Below, one piece after another: positions 33,000-43,990 of a stretch of DNA of 64,000 nt; position 1 is the first letter of the stretch, and the number at the start of each line of letters is the position of its first letter. Where the stretch lies: positions 447,815,292 through 447,879,291 of the forward strand of contig CM077115.1 of the NCBI GenBank assembly GCA_039619475.1. The letters are read 5' to 3'. The position numbers and the translations under genes were made by a program. The notes under the pieces are model-generated. The model was not told the origin of the DNA. It was given only the letters and a program-made list of their open reading frames with translations, and made no database searches. Source of the DNA: Icerya purchasi (Eukaryota; Arthropoda; Insecta; Hemiptera; Monophlebidae).

Positions 33000-34407
33000 C
33001 ACGTTACCGGTCACCAGAGGTAACCAGTTCTGTGATAAAATATATATACATATATTTCTTTTAAATGCAGTTAATTTATACTTTTTATTACTTTTATCTC
33101 TGTCTTTAATATTTTACTCGGTCTGCCGGAAATTACTTTGCACACTCACACAAGCAATAATCCAACACTTCGTACACAAAATTTTTCTATATTTTACAAC
33201 ACCGAGACACTAAACGATTGGGAGATGCAGCTGCATATATAAAAAAATTAACACAAATCAATCCAACTCATTAAAATACATATACCATACACATATACTT
33301 AATCAATCGCAGAACTCACAAATTTTTAAACAACAACAATGAAATAATATAAAATATGAATATATAAATCTGGCCTGTATTTTCCTTGACTGTGATCTAT
33401 CCGTCTGGTTGACTAGTGACTGCGAAGGCTGGGCTTCTTAGCTCCTCCAGTAGCTACCGTATAGGCACTGATGACTTTCGAGCGCTTTCGTCCACCCTCG
33501 GTCTTCGAAGTTTTTGATCTCCGGCTACACAATTTCGAAGCTGTTCCTTATTCTTTTTTTTTTTTTTTTATTTTCTTCGATTATTGCGCCTCCTTCTTAA
33601 AGCAATATGCTTTTGTAGTGACTAGAATGATGTCTTTCGATATAACGCGATTATAACTATATAAAATAACTAAAACAACTGACTAGAAAATGCAGGTACG
33701 TACGAGGACACGTTTGCGCGTAAAGCGGATTCACACAGCCGCTAGCATAATTAAAGTAATTTCCGTGCGCCGAGATCGAACAGATTCCGCTCTATTCATC
33801 CGTCTCTTATCATCTTACACAGTCATTTTGCGAAATTCCCTTTTCATTTTAGATACGCCGTCAGATGATCAGCTGTATGCTTATGAATAACCTATATTGA
33901 TGGAATTTCTATTTTATATATATATATTTCAGAAATATTCTCTCTTGCGTATTTTAAATTATTCCATCATATTTGTATTTAAATAATTCCAATTTTCTCG
34001 CCTACCCCATCTATATCGTATCACGATAATATATATGAATATTCGGCTTTTGGCGCCATCTGTGGGCAATATTTAAAACTAATATTTTGCCCAGATTTCT
34101 ATTTCATTTCGATAGATATCGTCTTTCATTTATCGGCAATGGTATCTTTGGTACGGGATTTTCAGCAGGTTCGGTAGAGGTCACAAATTTATTACGCATT
34201 TTGCGTTATTAAACACTTTTCCATATTTTAAAAGACGCATTTGACGAGAATGAAATAATTCCCATCAACCCCATCGGGAATGATGTTAAATATGAAGAAT
34301 ATGGTAGTAACGTGATATTTCGGATAACATTCCAGCATCTGCCGTCATTTCCAGAAACAGTAATGTAAACCCGTAGCGGCGGAAAGATCATAACATTTCC
34401 TGGTGAG
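31663..34407. other. Intergenic sequence without recognised genes
   Basis: AT-rich, with a (TA)n microsatellite at about 32967-32997 and (TA)-rich runs near 33035-33055 and 33912-33928. A two-copy 86-bp repeat lies at about 32743-32910. No exon or element ends could be supported in the rest. Confidence 0.4.
32743..32910. repeat. Two-copy diverged tandem repeat of about 86 bp
   Basis: AACAGGGACAAAATCTAGAA (32746) and AACAGGGACAAAACCTAGAA (about 32830) start two similar blocks; both continue with AATAAATGA, a TACGCC word, AACACCAA and a GTCC word. Identity is clearly imperfect. Confidence 0.7.
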
Positions 34408-34985
34408 CAGAATTTTTTTTTTAATCACTGAACCGGTACTTTTCATAATCTTCGTCATACGCCGTCTCCGCTACGAAGGTTGACGATCCACATGGCTATT
34501 GTAATTTTGGATACAACGGATCTAAACAGCTCGACTGATGATGCGTTGAACCAGCGGCGGAGGTCTTTTAGCCAAGAGTTCCGTCTACGTCCTATTGAAC
34601 GTTTACCGACGATTTTTCCTTGTAAAATTAAACTTAGAACCTCATACTTTGACCCGCGTAGAATATGCCCGAGATATTTCAGCTTTCTTTCCTTAATTGT
34701 TCTAAGTCCTTCTGGTTCCTTTTTCAGTCTGCTGAGTACCTCTTTGTTCGTGATCTTCTCGGTCCAGGAGATTCGGAGAATGCGTCGGTACGTATACAGC
34801 TCAAAAGCCTGTATGTTCTTCTCCAGGGCAGCGTCCAGAGTCCAGCTCTCGCAATCGTAATATAAAATCGAGAAAACGTAACATCGGAGTAGCCGGAGTC
34901 TAAGCTCGAGGTTAAGTACGCGTCTCGTGAATAAATTCTTCATTTTTATAAGCGTTGACCTAGCCTGTTCAATTCTCAAATTTCA
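34408..34985 (-). pseudogene. 5'-truncated non-LTR retrotransposon (RT C-terminus)
   Basis: A 174-aa minus frame (34455-34979) matches the end of endonuclease/reverse-transcriptase LINE proteins: LLRCYVFSILYYDCESWTL, RRILRISWTEKITNKEVL, RKLKYLGHILRG, then GRRRNSWLKDLRRW, and a stop after NLRSGDGV. The short 3' UTR ends in an A run (T run about 34412-34421 on the plus strand), the usual 3' terminus. It belongs to the same broad family as the fragments at 10826-11880 and 38930-40125. The lack of upstream RT motifs and the abrupt start near 34985 indicate a 5' truncation at insertion. Confidence 0.85.
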
Positions 34986-35002
34986 TAATAGATTCCTTTT
35001 AT

Positions 35003-35475
35003 TATTTTTTTTTTTTTGAGTGCCGTGTGCAACCACCGGTGGGAGCTATTACGACACTATCATAGTGGAATCGCTGAATGACGTGGAACAAATCAATTGA
35101 ATTGAGAAATTGAATAGCGTCTGCGATATTCAAGGACGAATTAGCCAGAGATGACTGCAGAGACACCATGCAGAAATTACAACGCTGAAGGGCAAAAGAA
35201 GGGCACTCCAGAAGCAGGTGTTTTATTGCGGGAGCAGAAGGGAAGGAACAAAAGGGGCATTCAAGAAGAGGCTCGCATTTGAGTAAAAGATAAAATTATA
35301 TGTCAGAGAAATATGTCCGATGCGGAGCCTTGTCATAGCAAAAAAATGGCTTCTAGGAAGGTCAGAAGGAGGGAACCAGGGGTCAATGCCGTGTTTTATC
35401 TTCCTCAGAATAATAGAACTGTAAACGTTGTAGGTCGATTTTCTTATGTTTTTTTTTTCCCCCCTGTTCATAATA
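35003..35475 (-). pseudogene. 5'-truncated jockey/R1-like LINE, 3' end
   Basis: On the minus strand: MTRLRIGHISLTYNFIF (after RNase H), then across one frameshift CEPLLECPFCSFPSAP and IKHLLLECPSFALQRCNF, a Cys/His cluster typical of these ORF2 ends. The reading continues to HVIQRFHYDSVVIAPT, and a poly-A tail (plus-strand T run, about 35007-35018) lies at the 3' terminus. It abuts the truncated LINE at 34408-34985, so two insertions lie almost end to end in the same orientation. Confidence 0.82.
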
Positions 35476-37579
35476 AATCGAGAAGAAAACCTTAATATAG
35501 CACATTGATCGTGATTTTTACAATTCTGTTAAATCGAAACATCCTGTATTTCAGTATATTACTTACTACTATTTTAATTCAATGAAGTGTGTAAATAAAC
35601 TATAATTTTTCCGTTACAATAAATTAAACATATAGAAATTTTAAAATTTCAAGACTCTCTTCTCTTTAGTTATTTCTGTGATTTAATAGAAGTTTAATTT
35701 CTTTTACCGAATTAAAATCGGTATGCAATGAAGTATTATAGGGGAAAGCCTTTTTATTATTTTCGGACTTCCTGACTACCGATCGAAACCTATCAAGAAG
35801 TTAATGTTGCAGCGCATATGTGCCTAATTTACCGTGACATACATAGTAGAGTAACAGAAAACTGCCAGTGTTACACCTGAAAATGTTGGCAGCTAGAGCG
35901 GTTGCTACCTATCCGAACAGATTAATTGCTCGACTGTTGTTTCTCGACAGCTTAGATCAGTTTGCTTTTTTGAAACATTGCAGCTTGCTTCAAAATTCAT
36001 GTCGCTGGTTTCATATAGCAGACGCTATTCGGATTTTTCTATTTAGTTTTTGAGAAATTTTTGAATAATACCGGTTACAGTAAATTCTTTTTTTTTTTTT
36101 TCGTGAGTATTTATTTTTCCCCGATTACGAAAGTTTCGATAGATCACAATAAACACCATTATCGGTACACGATGCCTTTTATCAAAATAAACAAAATCTA
36201 GATTTTTGATTTCATTGTACAAAATATTTTCAAAATACCTGTTAGAATACCATATTTTTAAATTTATATATTTTTTTAAAATATAATTTTCGGTAGGCTT
36301 TATTTTCTATCCGAAAAAAATTATGTTTTTTAAATTTTCTAGCAGTTCTTTGCTTATTTCGATTAATATAAACCAAAATAACCTAGAGCTCACCACGGAG
36401 AGGTGACTGCTAAACGAGCTCCACCCTACACCAACCCAACCGCCCAACCAATGTTGGTGAAGTTTTTCAAAAATCGTTTTTTTTTTCTCTTTATTTATTT
36501 ATTTCTTTATTTTTTGCTATTAAAGTTTGCTACTTTCTTTTAGACGTAAATTTTAAAGTATATAAATCTACTTCTTTGTATAAGGCCGCATACTGGGAAC
36601 TTGTCGCAAACTTTTACTTCTTTTTGTTGATTCAGTGCAGCGAGACAATCTTAAAATTTACTATTTTTATAAAACATTATAAAGTTCGCTATCCGCACAT
36701 ACTTCACCATTGCAAATTGCTTAACTACTGGAAAGGGGGTTAGCCTAATATTTCTGTTTCGTTGTAGACTTCCAAATTCGGCTTCGGTATTTTAGAAATA
36801 TTTTCGGTTCTTCGCTATTTTCTTTTTTCTTTTTCAAAAATTACATTTTCAGTATTACTATTTTTCGCGGGCAATATTTTAATCGATATGCCTCAAATTT
36901 GGTTCAGTTTTATTTATTCTTATATACCGACTGCGTTGCGCTTTCATATTAAGTTTTTTTACGTTCGTCCGTCCTTCATTTCTCTATATTGATTTACTAT
37001 AACTGTTCCTGTAGTTTCCATATTGTTGTTTTCTTCATAATATACCTGTTTCCTCTTTTATCTGCAGTATCTTCTTTCGTTTATAACCAGTTCCTTGTTT
37101 TCTTGTTCCTTTTACTTACTTTTTTTAGTTTTGTATTTTTGAAATTAATTTCTCCTTATTTCGTATACTTCATTATGAATTCGTAAACATCAGTCCTAAT
37201 ACGCCTTTTAAAAGTATGGCAAGACACAATGTTTTATTTAAACCACATGCGATACCTTAATCTCCACCAAGTCTGTTGACTTGTCGGTGGGTTCCCAAAA
37301 TAAATACACATGAGTATATTTAATAAATAAATATTACATACTTAGTTTCTATAACTTATCATTATTCATCTATAACTATTTAAATATAAATCATTTAATA
37401 TCTATCTCTCACATATCATCAGAAACAAAGTAAGCCTTAAGTAGTGACGTACCCATATAAACTTTTACCAAACTAGCATATATATATACACATACACACA
37501 TATAGACATATTTGTTGTTAACTAAATTTTAGCAGCATTTCCTTTATTTTAGTTTTACTTATTTTATTACTGTTTTGCT
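35476..37579. other. Intergenic AT-rich sequence
   Basis: No gene or complete element recognised. A GC-richer patch at about 36380-36455 (CACCACGGAGAGGTGAC, then CAACCCAACCGCCCAACC) may be a worn transposon end, but no partner was found. Confidence 0.4.
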
Positions 37580-38320
37580 ATAATATATTTTTTATCAGTG
37601 TATTATTAAGTAACTTTGTTAAAACCGTTTGTTGTAGTTTAATACATGTTTATTAGCGTGCCTTCTGTGTTGAAACTCATATTGTCTAACGTTACGCAAA
37701 CTTTAATTACATTTATTTCTTGCTATTACACACTGATTTCTTTTTCTAGATATTTAATTAATAAATTGCATTTAAGTATCATTTTCGGGGTAAGTATTAA
37801 ATGTCTTTTTCTAATATTCGAAGAATTTACATTCGAAAAAGCTTCATATTTTTTCTTCACATAGACTTTCAAACATTTATCCTGTAAATAATTTAATTTG
37901 TTTTAATTTCGTATTATTCGCGTGTCCCCATGCCATAATACCATATGATACGAGTGTGTTTGACACAATGCGTTGAAAACTATTATTTTTATTAACGTAT
38001 ATTTATAACAAAGTTCTTCATTTGATAGAGACTGGGTAGCGGTTTCCTTAATTTATTTGCAACACTATCTACATGTTTATTCCATCTAAACATGTTGCCA
38101 ACAGTGACACTCAAATATTTATCCAAACTATTACAACTACATATATGTATTTTATCTACATAAAATTGCTGACATTCTGAACAGTGATGTTTTTGATTTT
38201 ATCTATATTATATTTACTACTTGGTTTTATCCACATTACTTTTGATTTGTCTGGGTTAACATATATAATCCTCTATCATGTGTCCATTTTGTTAGCTCAT
38301 CTAAGTGGCTTTTTGCAGTA
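37580..38320 (-). pseudogene. Decayed LINE reverse transcriptase C-terminus
   Basis: On the minus strand the frames spell YLSVTVGNMFRWNKHVDSVA followed by NKLRKPLPSL (about 38025-38110), then NTLVSYGIMAWGHANNTKLK (about 37900-37960). Both are typical of the thumb region of jockey-like RTs (KYLGV...W..H...; SYGI..WG). Several in-frame stops are present. It is directly followed on its 5' side by an ORF1-like segment at 38301-38822, so the middle of the element is missing. Confidence 0.72.
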
Positions 38321-38822
38321 AGTTCTCTGCTATTTTATAGTCTTTTACTGGAACATTGAGTTTTCCGGCAATTTTTATGGTTATGTCAAAAAGGCTTTCA
38401 TTTTCACATTCCGTAACGCCGTGAATTTCAAAATTCTCCCTACGGTTATATTGTTGTAAATCGTGAACCAGCAGAGTTAATTGTCTTATCTCTTCATCCT
38501 TCTTTTGGGTCTCTGTTGTGAGAACAACGATTTGATTTTTTAACCGATAAATTTCCGATAATAATGTCTGATTTATTTCCCTCATGTCTTCATATCATTT
38601 GTATATAACCTCTGTGGAGTGCCTTAGTTCTCCTATTTCTCATGCAATGCTCGTAACATCTACGAATTGTTCATCATCAGTATCTGATTGTTCCATATTC
38701 TTGTCCTTCGGTTTAATTTTCTTTTTATTACTATTCTGAATGCTATCATTACTTCTTTCTGCGAGAAATCTTTTTCCTTGAATGCCTATTTTCAGAGGGG
38801 GTACATTACTTTTTTTCGGCAT
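38301..38822 (-). pseudogene. LINE ORF1-like segment (coiled coil plus FP/L1-ORF1-like domain)
   Basis: One frame runs from an ATG at 38822 (MPKKSNVPPLKIG) to 38301 with two in-frame stops near 38587 and 38638. The second half has a heptad-like coiled coil (INQTLLSEIYRLKNQIVVLT) and then LQQYNRRENFEIHGVTECEN, which matches the start of the conserved domain in many insect LINE ORF1 proteins (LEQYSRRNNLEIHGVPE type). ORF1 proteins bind RNA and help assemble the retrotransposition complex. The two stops and the fusion into RT C-terminal sequence show it is dead. Confidence 0.7.
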
Positions 38823-38929
38823 TTCAAGCTGATTTAAGTTAGATAATAGATATCTTATTTTATTATTTGTAGTATCAATCTTTCGATTGGTTTACTAATA
38901 GAAGCGAAACGGTTAAAAATTAAAGTTTA

Positions 38930-40125
38930 GAGTTTAGATCCGCGTGATCCTTCTCCATTCTGTTCTTTTTCTACTCAGCTGCTTCAGTTGCTAGTAATTA
39001 TTTGTTCCCATATCTTCTATAACTTGATGCATGAATCTCCTTTTCGGTCTTCCCCTTGCACGAGTTCCTTCTATTTTCCCTTCTAATGTTACCAGCTCGC
39101 TGTGCCTTAACAGATGTCCCATCCATTTATTTCTTCGTTCAGAAATAGTTGACATTTGTCTTTCTTCTTTTATCCTGCCAAAAACCTTTTTCGTTAGTAA
39201 TTCTATCCGTCCATTTTATCTTGAGTATTCTCCTCCAGCACCAGGTTTCAAAGGCCTCCAGCTTTGCGATATCCGTCTTCCTCGGTGTCCAAGTTTCAGT
39301 ACCATGTAAGCATATCGACCACACGTACGTCTTTAAAAACTTCTTCGCAGGGTTATATTAAGCTTATTTGATGCTAATAGTTTTCTTTTTTTATTAAAGG
39401 CTGTTTTCGCTTGTGTGCTATTCTTAACTTCTGCTGAGCATCTTCCATCCCATGAGATTTGACATCCCAAATAAGTAAAGTTTTCTACTTGTTCTATCAT
39501 GTAATTTTATACTCTGTGTTTAATTTTCTTTTATTGCATACGAAGGTTTTTGTTTTCTTCTGGTTGATTTTCATATTATATCTCCTCATTATGTCTTCCA
39601 TTAGATTTAGTGCTTGTTCTAACTGGCTTTCATTTTCTGTCAGCACTGCGATTGGGCGTATCTTATCATATTTATTTGTTTTCCGTTTATCTTTATTCCT
39701 TTAGCTCCCATTGTCTTCATCTCCTTGACAGCTTGTTCTATATATAAATTAAATAGGGACGGAGAAAGGCTACATCCTTGCCTCACTCCTCTCTTGATTG
39801 CTGCCTCAGTATGCACATTGTTCAATCTGATAATTGCCTTTGCTTTTTATACAGGCTATGGATTGTTCTTCTGTCTCTGTAATCTACTCCCATATCTTTT
39901 AGCACATTGAACATTTTTTCCCAGTTTACACCATCGAAAGCTTTTTTCATGTCCACAAATGCAATGTATGTTGCTTCATCTAGTTCTATACGTTTTTCCA
40001 TTATTATTCTTAAGCACAAAATGGCTTCTCTGCATCTTGTCGATTTCCTGAATCCAAACTGTGTTTCAGCCAGTTCTGGCTCAATTTTATTCAGCATTCT
40101 TTTGCATATAATTTTAGTTATCTAT
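38930..40125 (-). pseudogene. 5'-truncated non-LTR retrotransposon with deleted RT catalytic motif
   Basis: On the minus strand in order: ICKRMLNKIEPELAETQFGF and RKSTRCREAILCL (about 40030-40115), YIAFVDMKKAFDGVNWEKMF (palm, about 39915-39975), IKRGVRQGCSLSPSLFNLYI (about 39740-39800), KGIKINGKQINMIRYA (about 39655-39705), then a break: the DD of YADD is missing and the downstream sequence resumes as IAVLTENESQLEQAL in another frame. Further on are TETWTPRKTDIAKLEAFE (about 39250-39305) and RARGRPKRRFMHQVIEDMGT (about 39005-39065). The C-terminal layout matches the other GRP-tailed LINE fragments here. The deletion of the catalytic aspartates makes it inactive. Its 5' side stops at the mariner insertion. 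Confidence 0.88.
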
Positions 40126-40140
40126 ATACACATATATATA

Positions 40141-41484
40141 CAGGGTGGGCCAAAAGAACATCCCGAATTTTAAATGCTCGTCAAATAAAGACTAATATAC
40201 TTACGGAAATGAAACAAACGTTGAAATACTTCAAAAAGAACGCCATTTATTGTACATTATTAGTTTTGAACAATAATCCGTATGAATAGTCACCATTTTG
40301 ATTTTTACATTGTTGCAATCTTTCCTCAAAATTATGCATTACTTTTTTAAGAGTTGGTTTTTTAATCGCCGCAATTTCCTTCTGAATGGCCAATTTCATC
40401 TCGTCGGTTGTTGCTGGTTTACCCTCGTACACCTTGCTTTTCAAGTAGCCCCATAGGTAAAAATCTGTCGGTGTTAAATCCGGACTGCGCGGCGGCCAAA
40501 ACAGCTCACAGTTTCGCGAAATCAAGCGGTCCTGAAACTTCTCTCTTAATAACTGCAAAACATCGTTACAAATATGTGGTGTGGCCCCGTCTTGTTGAAA
40601 CCACGTTTTAGATAATGCAATCCTCTTCCGTCTGAGCTCCGGTAGAAAAAACTCGTTTAACATTTGGATGTAGCGGTCGCCGTTCACAGTAACATTCGCT
40701 CCGTCCTCCTCGAAGAAGTAGGGACCGATTATAGCTTTCGCACTGACTGCGCACCATACCGTGATACGAGGGGAGTGCAAGGGTACCGGGTGAACGATTC
40801 GAGGGTTCTCAGTAGCATAATACCGCATGTTTTGTTTATTAACGTTACCATTTAAATCGAAATGCGCCTCGTCGCTAAAAAAAAACATAATCCAAATCGA
40901 CGTCTTCTTCCTCCAGCATATCCAAAGATTTATTACAAAATTCTAACCTTCTTGGCTTATCTGTTGGTATCAATTCTTGGGTTAGTTGTATCTTGTATGG
41001 GTGCATATTGAGGTCGTTTCGAATTATTCTTCTGAGTGAAGTACGGGGAATTTTCAAGGCGGAAGCCTGGCGACAAACGGATCTGCGCGGACTTCGCGAC
41101 AATGCTACGCGCACTTTTTCGATGTTTGTCGGGGTTCTAGACGATCGACGGCAACCTTGATGGTTGACCGCCACCACACTACCGTATTCTCGGAAGTTTT
41201 TTACCCATTTGAGGATACTTTTACGGTCGGGGGGATTGTCATGACGTTTTAAATCAAATTGTTTTTTAAACGCGCGTTGTACCGCGATTATACTTTCACC
41301 GTTTTTCACAAAGTACTCGACAACGAAAGAGCGTTGTTTACGCGTCCACGACATCATGACTACTAACCAACTATATTTATATTAAACGGCATATTATTTA
41401 GCGTCAGATGGCGTTGCAATCGCCACGCTAACTCACAGTGTATGATTTTGACGAGAATTCGGGATGTTCTTTTGGCCCACCCTA
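40141..41484 (-). mobile_element. Tc1/mariner element, DD41D type, nearly intact
   Basis: The element is 1344 bp with terminal inverted repeats: left CAGGGTGGGCCAAAAGAACA, right (minus strand) TAGGGTGGGCCAAAAGAACA. The match continues through TCCCGAATT, so only the first base differs over about 29 bp. TA dinucleotides flank both ends (40139-40140, 41485-41486), the standard target. It carries one transposase gene on the minus strand, split by one frameshift. It inserted at or next to the truncated 5' edge of the LINE at 38930-40125. Confidence 0.93.
40247..41357 (-). pseudogene. mariner transposase, one frameshift
   Basis: The N-terminal part (41357-40875) has a helix-turn-helix region like the DUF4817 domain often seen in insect mariner proteins (MSWTRKQRSFVVEYFVKN; ILKWVKNFREYGSV). 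The C-terminal part (to 40247) carries the catalytic triad: first Asp in FFSDEAHFDLNG, second in WFQQDGATPH, third in PRSPDLTPTDFYLWGYLK. I count 41 residues between the second Asp and that of TPTD, so DD41D rather than the DD34D of Mos1-type mariners. The two parts overlap at 40875-40888, in a run of nine A (plus strand) where one inserted or deleted base explains the break. Otherwise about 370 residues look full length. Whether the indel is real or a homopolymer sequencing error cannot be told here. Confidence 0.9.
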
Positions 41485-41486
41485 TA

Positions 41487-42596
41487 CTAAACGAGAAATG
41501 TAAATAGTATAGCTTATTTTACTTCAACAATCAGTTGTATATGAATCGACCGATTTAATTATTACCACTTGAACGCGAATACTGAACATGTAATACCGTT
41601 ATCGCACAATTTACCGATGAATCTTCAGTTTTTAAAAGATCATTCTAGATTCTTCGTCTGTATCGCCTTTGCCAGCCTTTAGGTTTTATTAAAATTCAGC
41701 GTAAAGAAAGTTCCACTAACGTGCTAACTTACATGAATTTGCAATCATGCAGCGGATATCACGTTAAGCATTGCTTTGGATTCGTAGTATCAATTTCATT
41801 TCCATCAGTTTTACCTACGTATCATCAGAAAATCTTAACCATAATAGATTTCCTGTGCCCCAAAAAGTAGCGAATTTTATTAAATTTTCAGCATTATCAC
41901 TGGGGGGAGAATATTTTGCTAGCGTAAGCTGCGTTAGTGTGATTAAAAAAATACGTAGGGGGATGTCTTTTAGAATGAATACTGCCAAAAAATATCCTAA
42001 AATTATTATACCAGGATAATTTTGAACACAACTTAGGGTCGTTTGATTAAATTCAATTTGAAAGAAGCTACCTTTGTTAAAATTTAACTTCAACCGTGTT
42101 TCGTATGTTTATGATAAAAACACTGTTCTAAAAAATCAAAAAATTTCTTTGAACCAGTTTTTTTTATATTCGGAAGATTATCTCCGTTAGATCGGAATAA
42201 TGCTATGTGATAAATTTAGATGAAATTTAAAAAATAACTTGAAATATTTTTTATGCGGTTCTTTAATTTATTACGCGGACACATTAAGTCAGTGTCCAAG
42301 TGTCAAGACATCGGCCATTTAGAAAGCTATAAGCAAATCTGCAGGCAGTATTTATTTCGTCCGTGTCAGTTTGAATGATGAGACAACATCTTGTTGATTA
42401 ATTATTAATACGAAATAAAAGTAAACATTTTAAATTTTGCACAGATTTTCAGATTTATGCAGTTTTTACTAAAAAGAAAAATATTCGAACGTTAACCGGT
42501 TATGTATTCTACTGCTTCTGAAGTATTCTTGAATTCATCAAAATCTGAGTAAGATACATTAGAGTAACGGATATTATTACTTAAAGTAAACAATCT
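41487..42596. other. Intergenic AT-rich sequence
   Basis: Overlapping short frames on both strands at 41771-42093 show no motif. No LINE continuation was found on the far side of the mariner, so the LINE to its left was already truncated or the flank has been replaced. Confidence 0.45.
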
Positions 42597-43137
42597 ATGT
42601 TTCTGTGCAGAATTTCAACAGCTCCCCGGGACAGTAGAAGAATTTACGAAATCAGATTGCGAATAGCAAAAATTAAAAACAAAAAGAGGAATTATTGCAG
42701 AAATAAAGAGGAACTAGAAGAAGCATGGCTAGAATATGTAACGAAGTTTTACGGGGGGACGAAAGGCCACCACAGAAAACTGATAACAGAACGAAAGAAG
42801 AGTCGCCGAAAATATAAATGTGGAAACTGGAAAACGCGATTAAAAAAGCAAGATATAGTAAAGCCATAGGAGAGGACCAAATACCCGCAGATTTCCATAA
42901 GGTTAAAACATCACAATGCAAACGGCAATTGCTAAAACTGCCACATAGAGTATACGATGATGGGAAGACACCAGATGACATCAAAACCCAGACATTTATA
43001 CCAATCACCAAGTAAGTATCGTCACCAACATGCAGCGATTACCGAATAATCGTACTAATGATTCATACTCTGAAGATACCTCTCTTAATAATTAACACGA
43101 GAATCGAACGGGAGTTGGAAATGCAGCTTAGTGAGTA
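42597..43137 (+). pseudogene. LINE reverse transcriptase fragment (linker and RT N-terminus), cut by the tandem array
   Basis: Frames spell RNKEELEEAWLEYVTKFYGG (linker before the RT), then in the next frame ENAIKKARYSKAIGEDQIPA (the KA-x-G-x-D motif at the RT start) and TPDDIKTQTFIPITK. After one stop the sequence resumes as SDYRIIVLMIHTLKIPLLII and RIERELEMQLSE, where a normal element would continue to QFGFR. Instead the sequence switches at about 43138 into the 8.5-kb repeat. It contains frameshifts and stops. Same strand as the RT inside the repeat units but not the same copy. Confidence 0.8.
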
Positions 43138-43494
43138 ACAATTCGTGAATCACAAATACAGAAAGGACACGCATTATTTCCTTTCTTCTCAAATGGATCG
43201 TGGATACTCTGTGCTCATGGATATTACTGGATACGAAAAAATATATTCTCTACAGAAAAATAACCGATAAAAAGCAAAAAAATGTGATTGCTTTTTGAAA
43301 CCCATTATTTTACTCCGCTAAAAAGGCAATATGTTAATCATATTAATCAAAAAGCCATTATTTGACATAATCAACCTGTCATCCTCATCACGATTACAAA
43401 ACGTTCTGACGAATAATCGGATCACAAAAACTGAAACGTTCGCATAAGCGACAACAGCACCTAAAACATAACAAACAAAAACAAATAGCCTACT

Positions 43495-43990
43495 CCAACC
43501 GAAGGATAAAATAGCTAAATGATTTCATATACCATTTGTGGCCCTAGTTATCGCTTTAGACCGATATCTTTACAAATATTACTATGGAATACATTTAAAA
43601 TTAGACACGAATTATATATATATATTTAAATTTGGAGCGTTGAACGGCTACTCGCTGAGTCGTCGATGAAGAAACTGCATTTACAGATGATTCTAAAAGT
43701 TGGCATGTTGAACTGCTCCGTTGCTAATGTCTTGCTAATTTTACCTCAGCACCTAAGACAAATTAACAAATAGCCTACTCCTACCGAAGGATAAAACGGC
43801 TAAATAATTTCGTATACCATTTATGCCCCTAACAATCATTTAATTTTTAGACAGATTTTCTTACAAATATTGTATGTGGAATACATATAAAATTAGACAC
43901 GAATTATATATTTAAATTCGGACCGTTGAACGGCTACCCGCTGAATCTTCAATGATAATTCATACATGATTTTTCACGATTTGAATGTTG
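43495..43990. repeat. About 275-bp sub-repeat, first unit (two copies)
   Basis: Copies start at ATAGCCTACTCC (43495 and 43770). Each contains a GAACGGCTAC(T/C)CGCTGA word; the complete copy also contains TTGGCATGTTGAACTGC. The second copy is shortened and diverged. Confidence 0.85.

Noticed and set aside
32996..33042. Hairpin-like inverted repeat TATCACGTTACC ... GGTAAC ... GTGATA
   Set aside because: The two stem parts are separated by unpaired bases on one side and lie next to a (TA)n run; this is too weak to call a structure.
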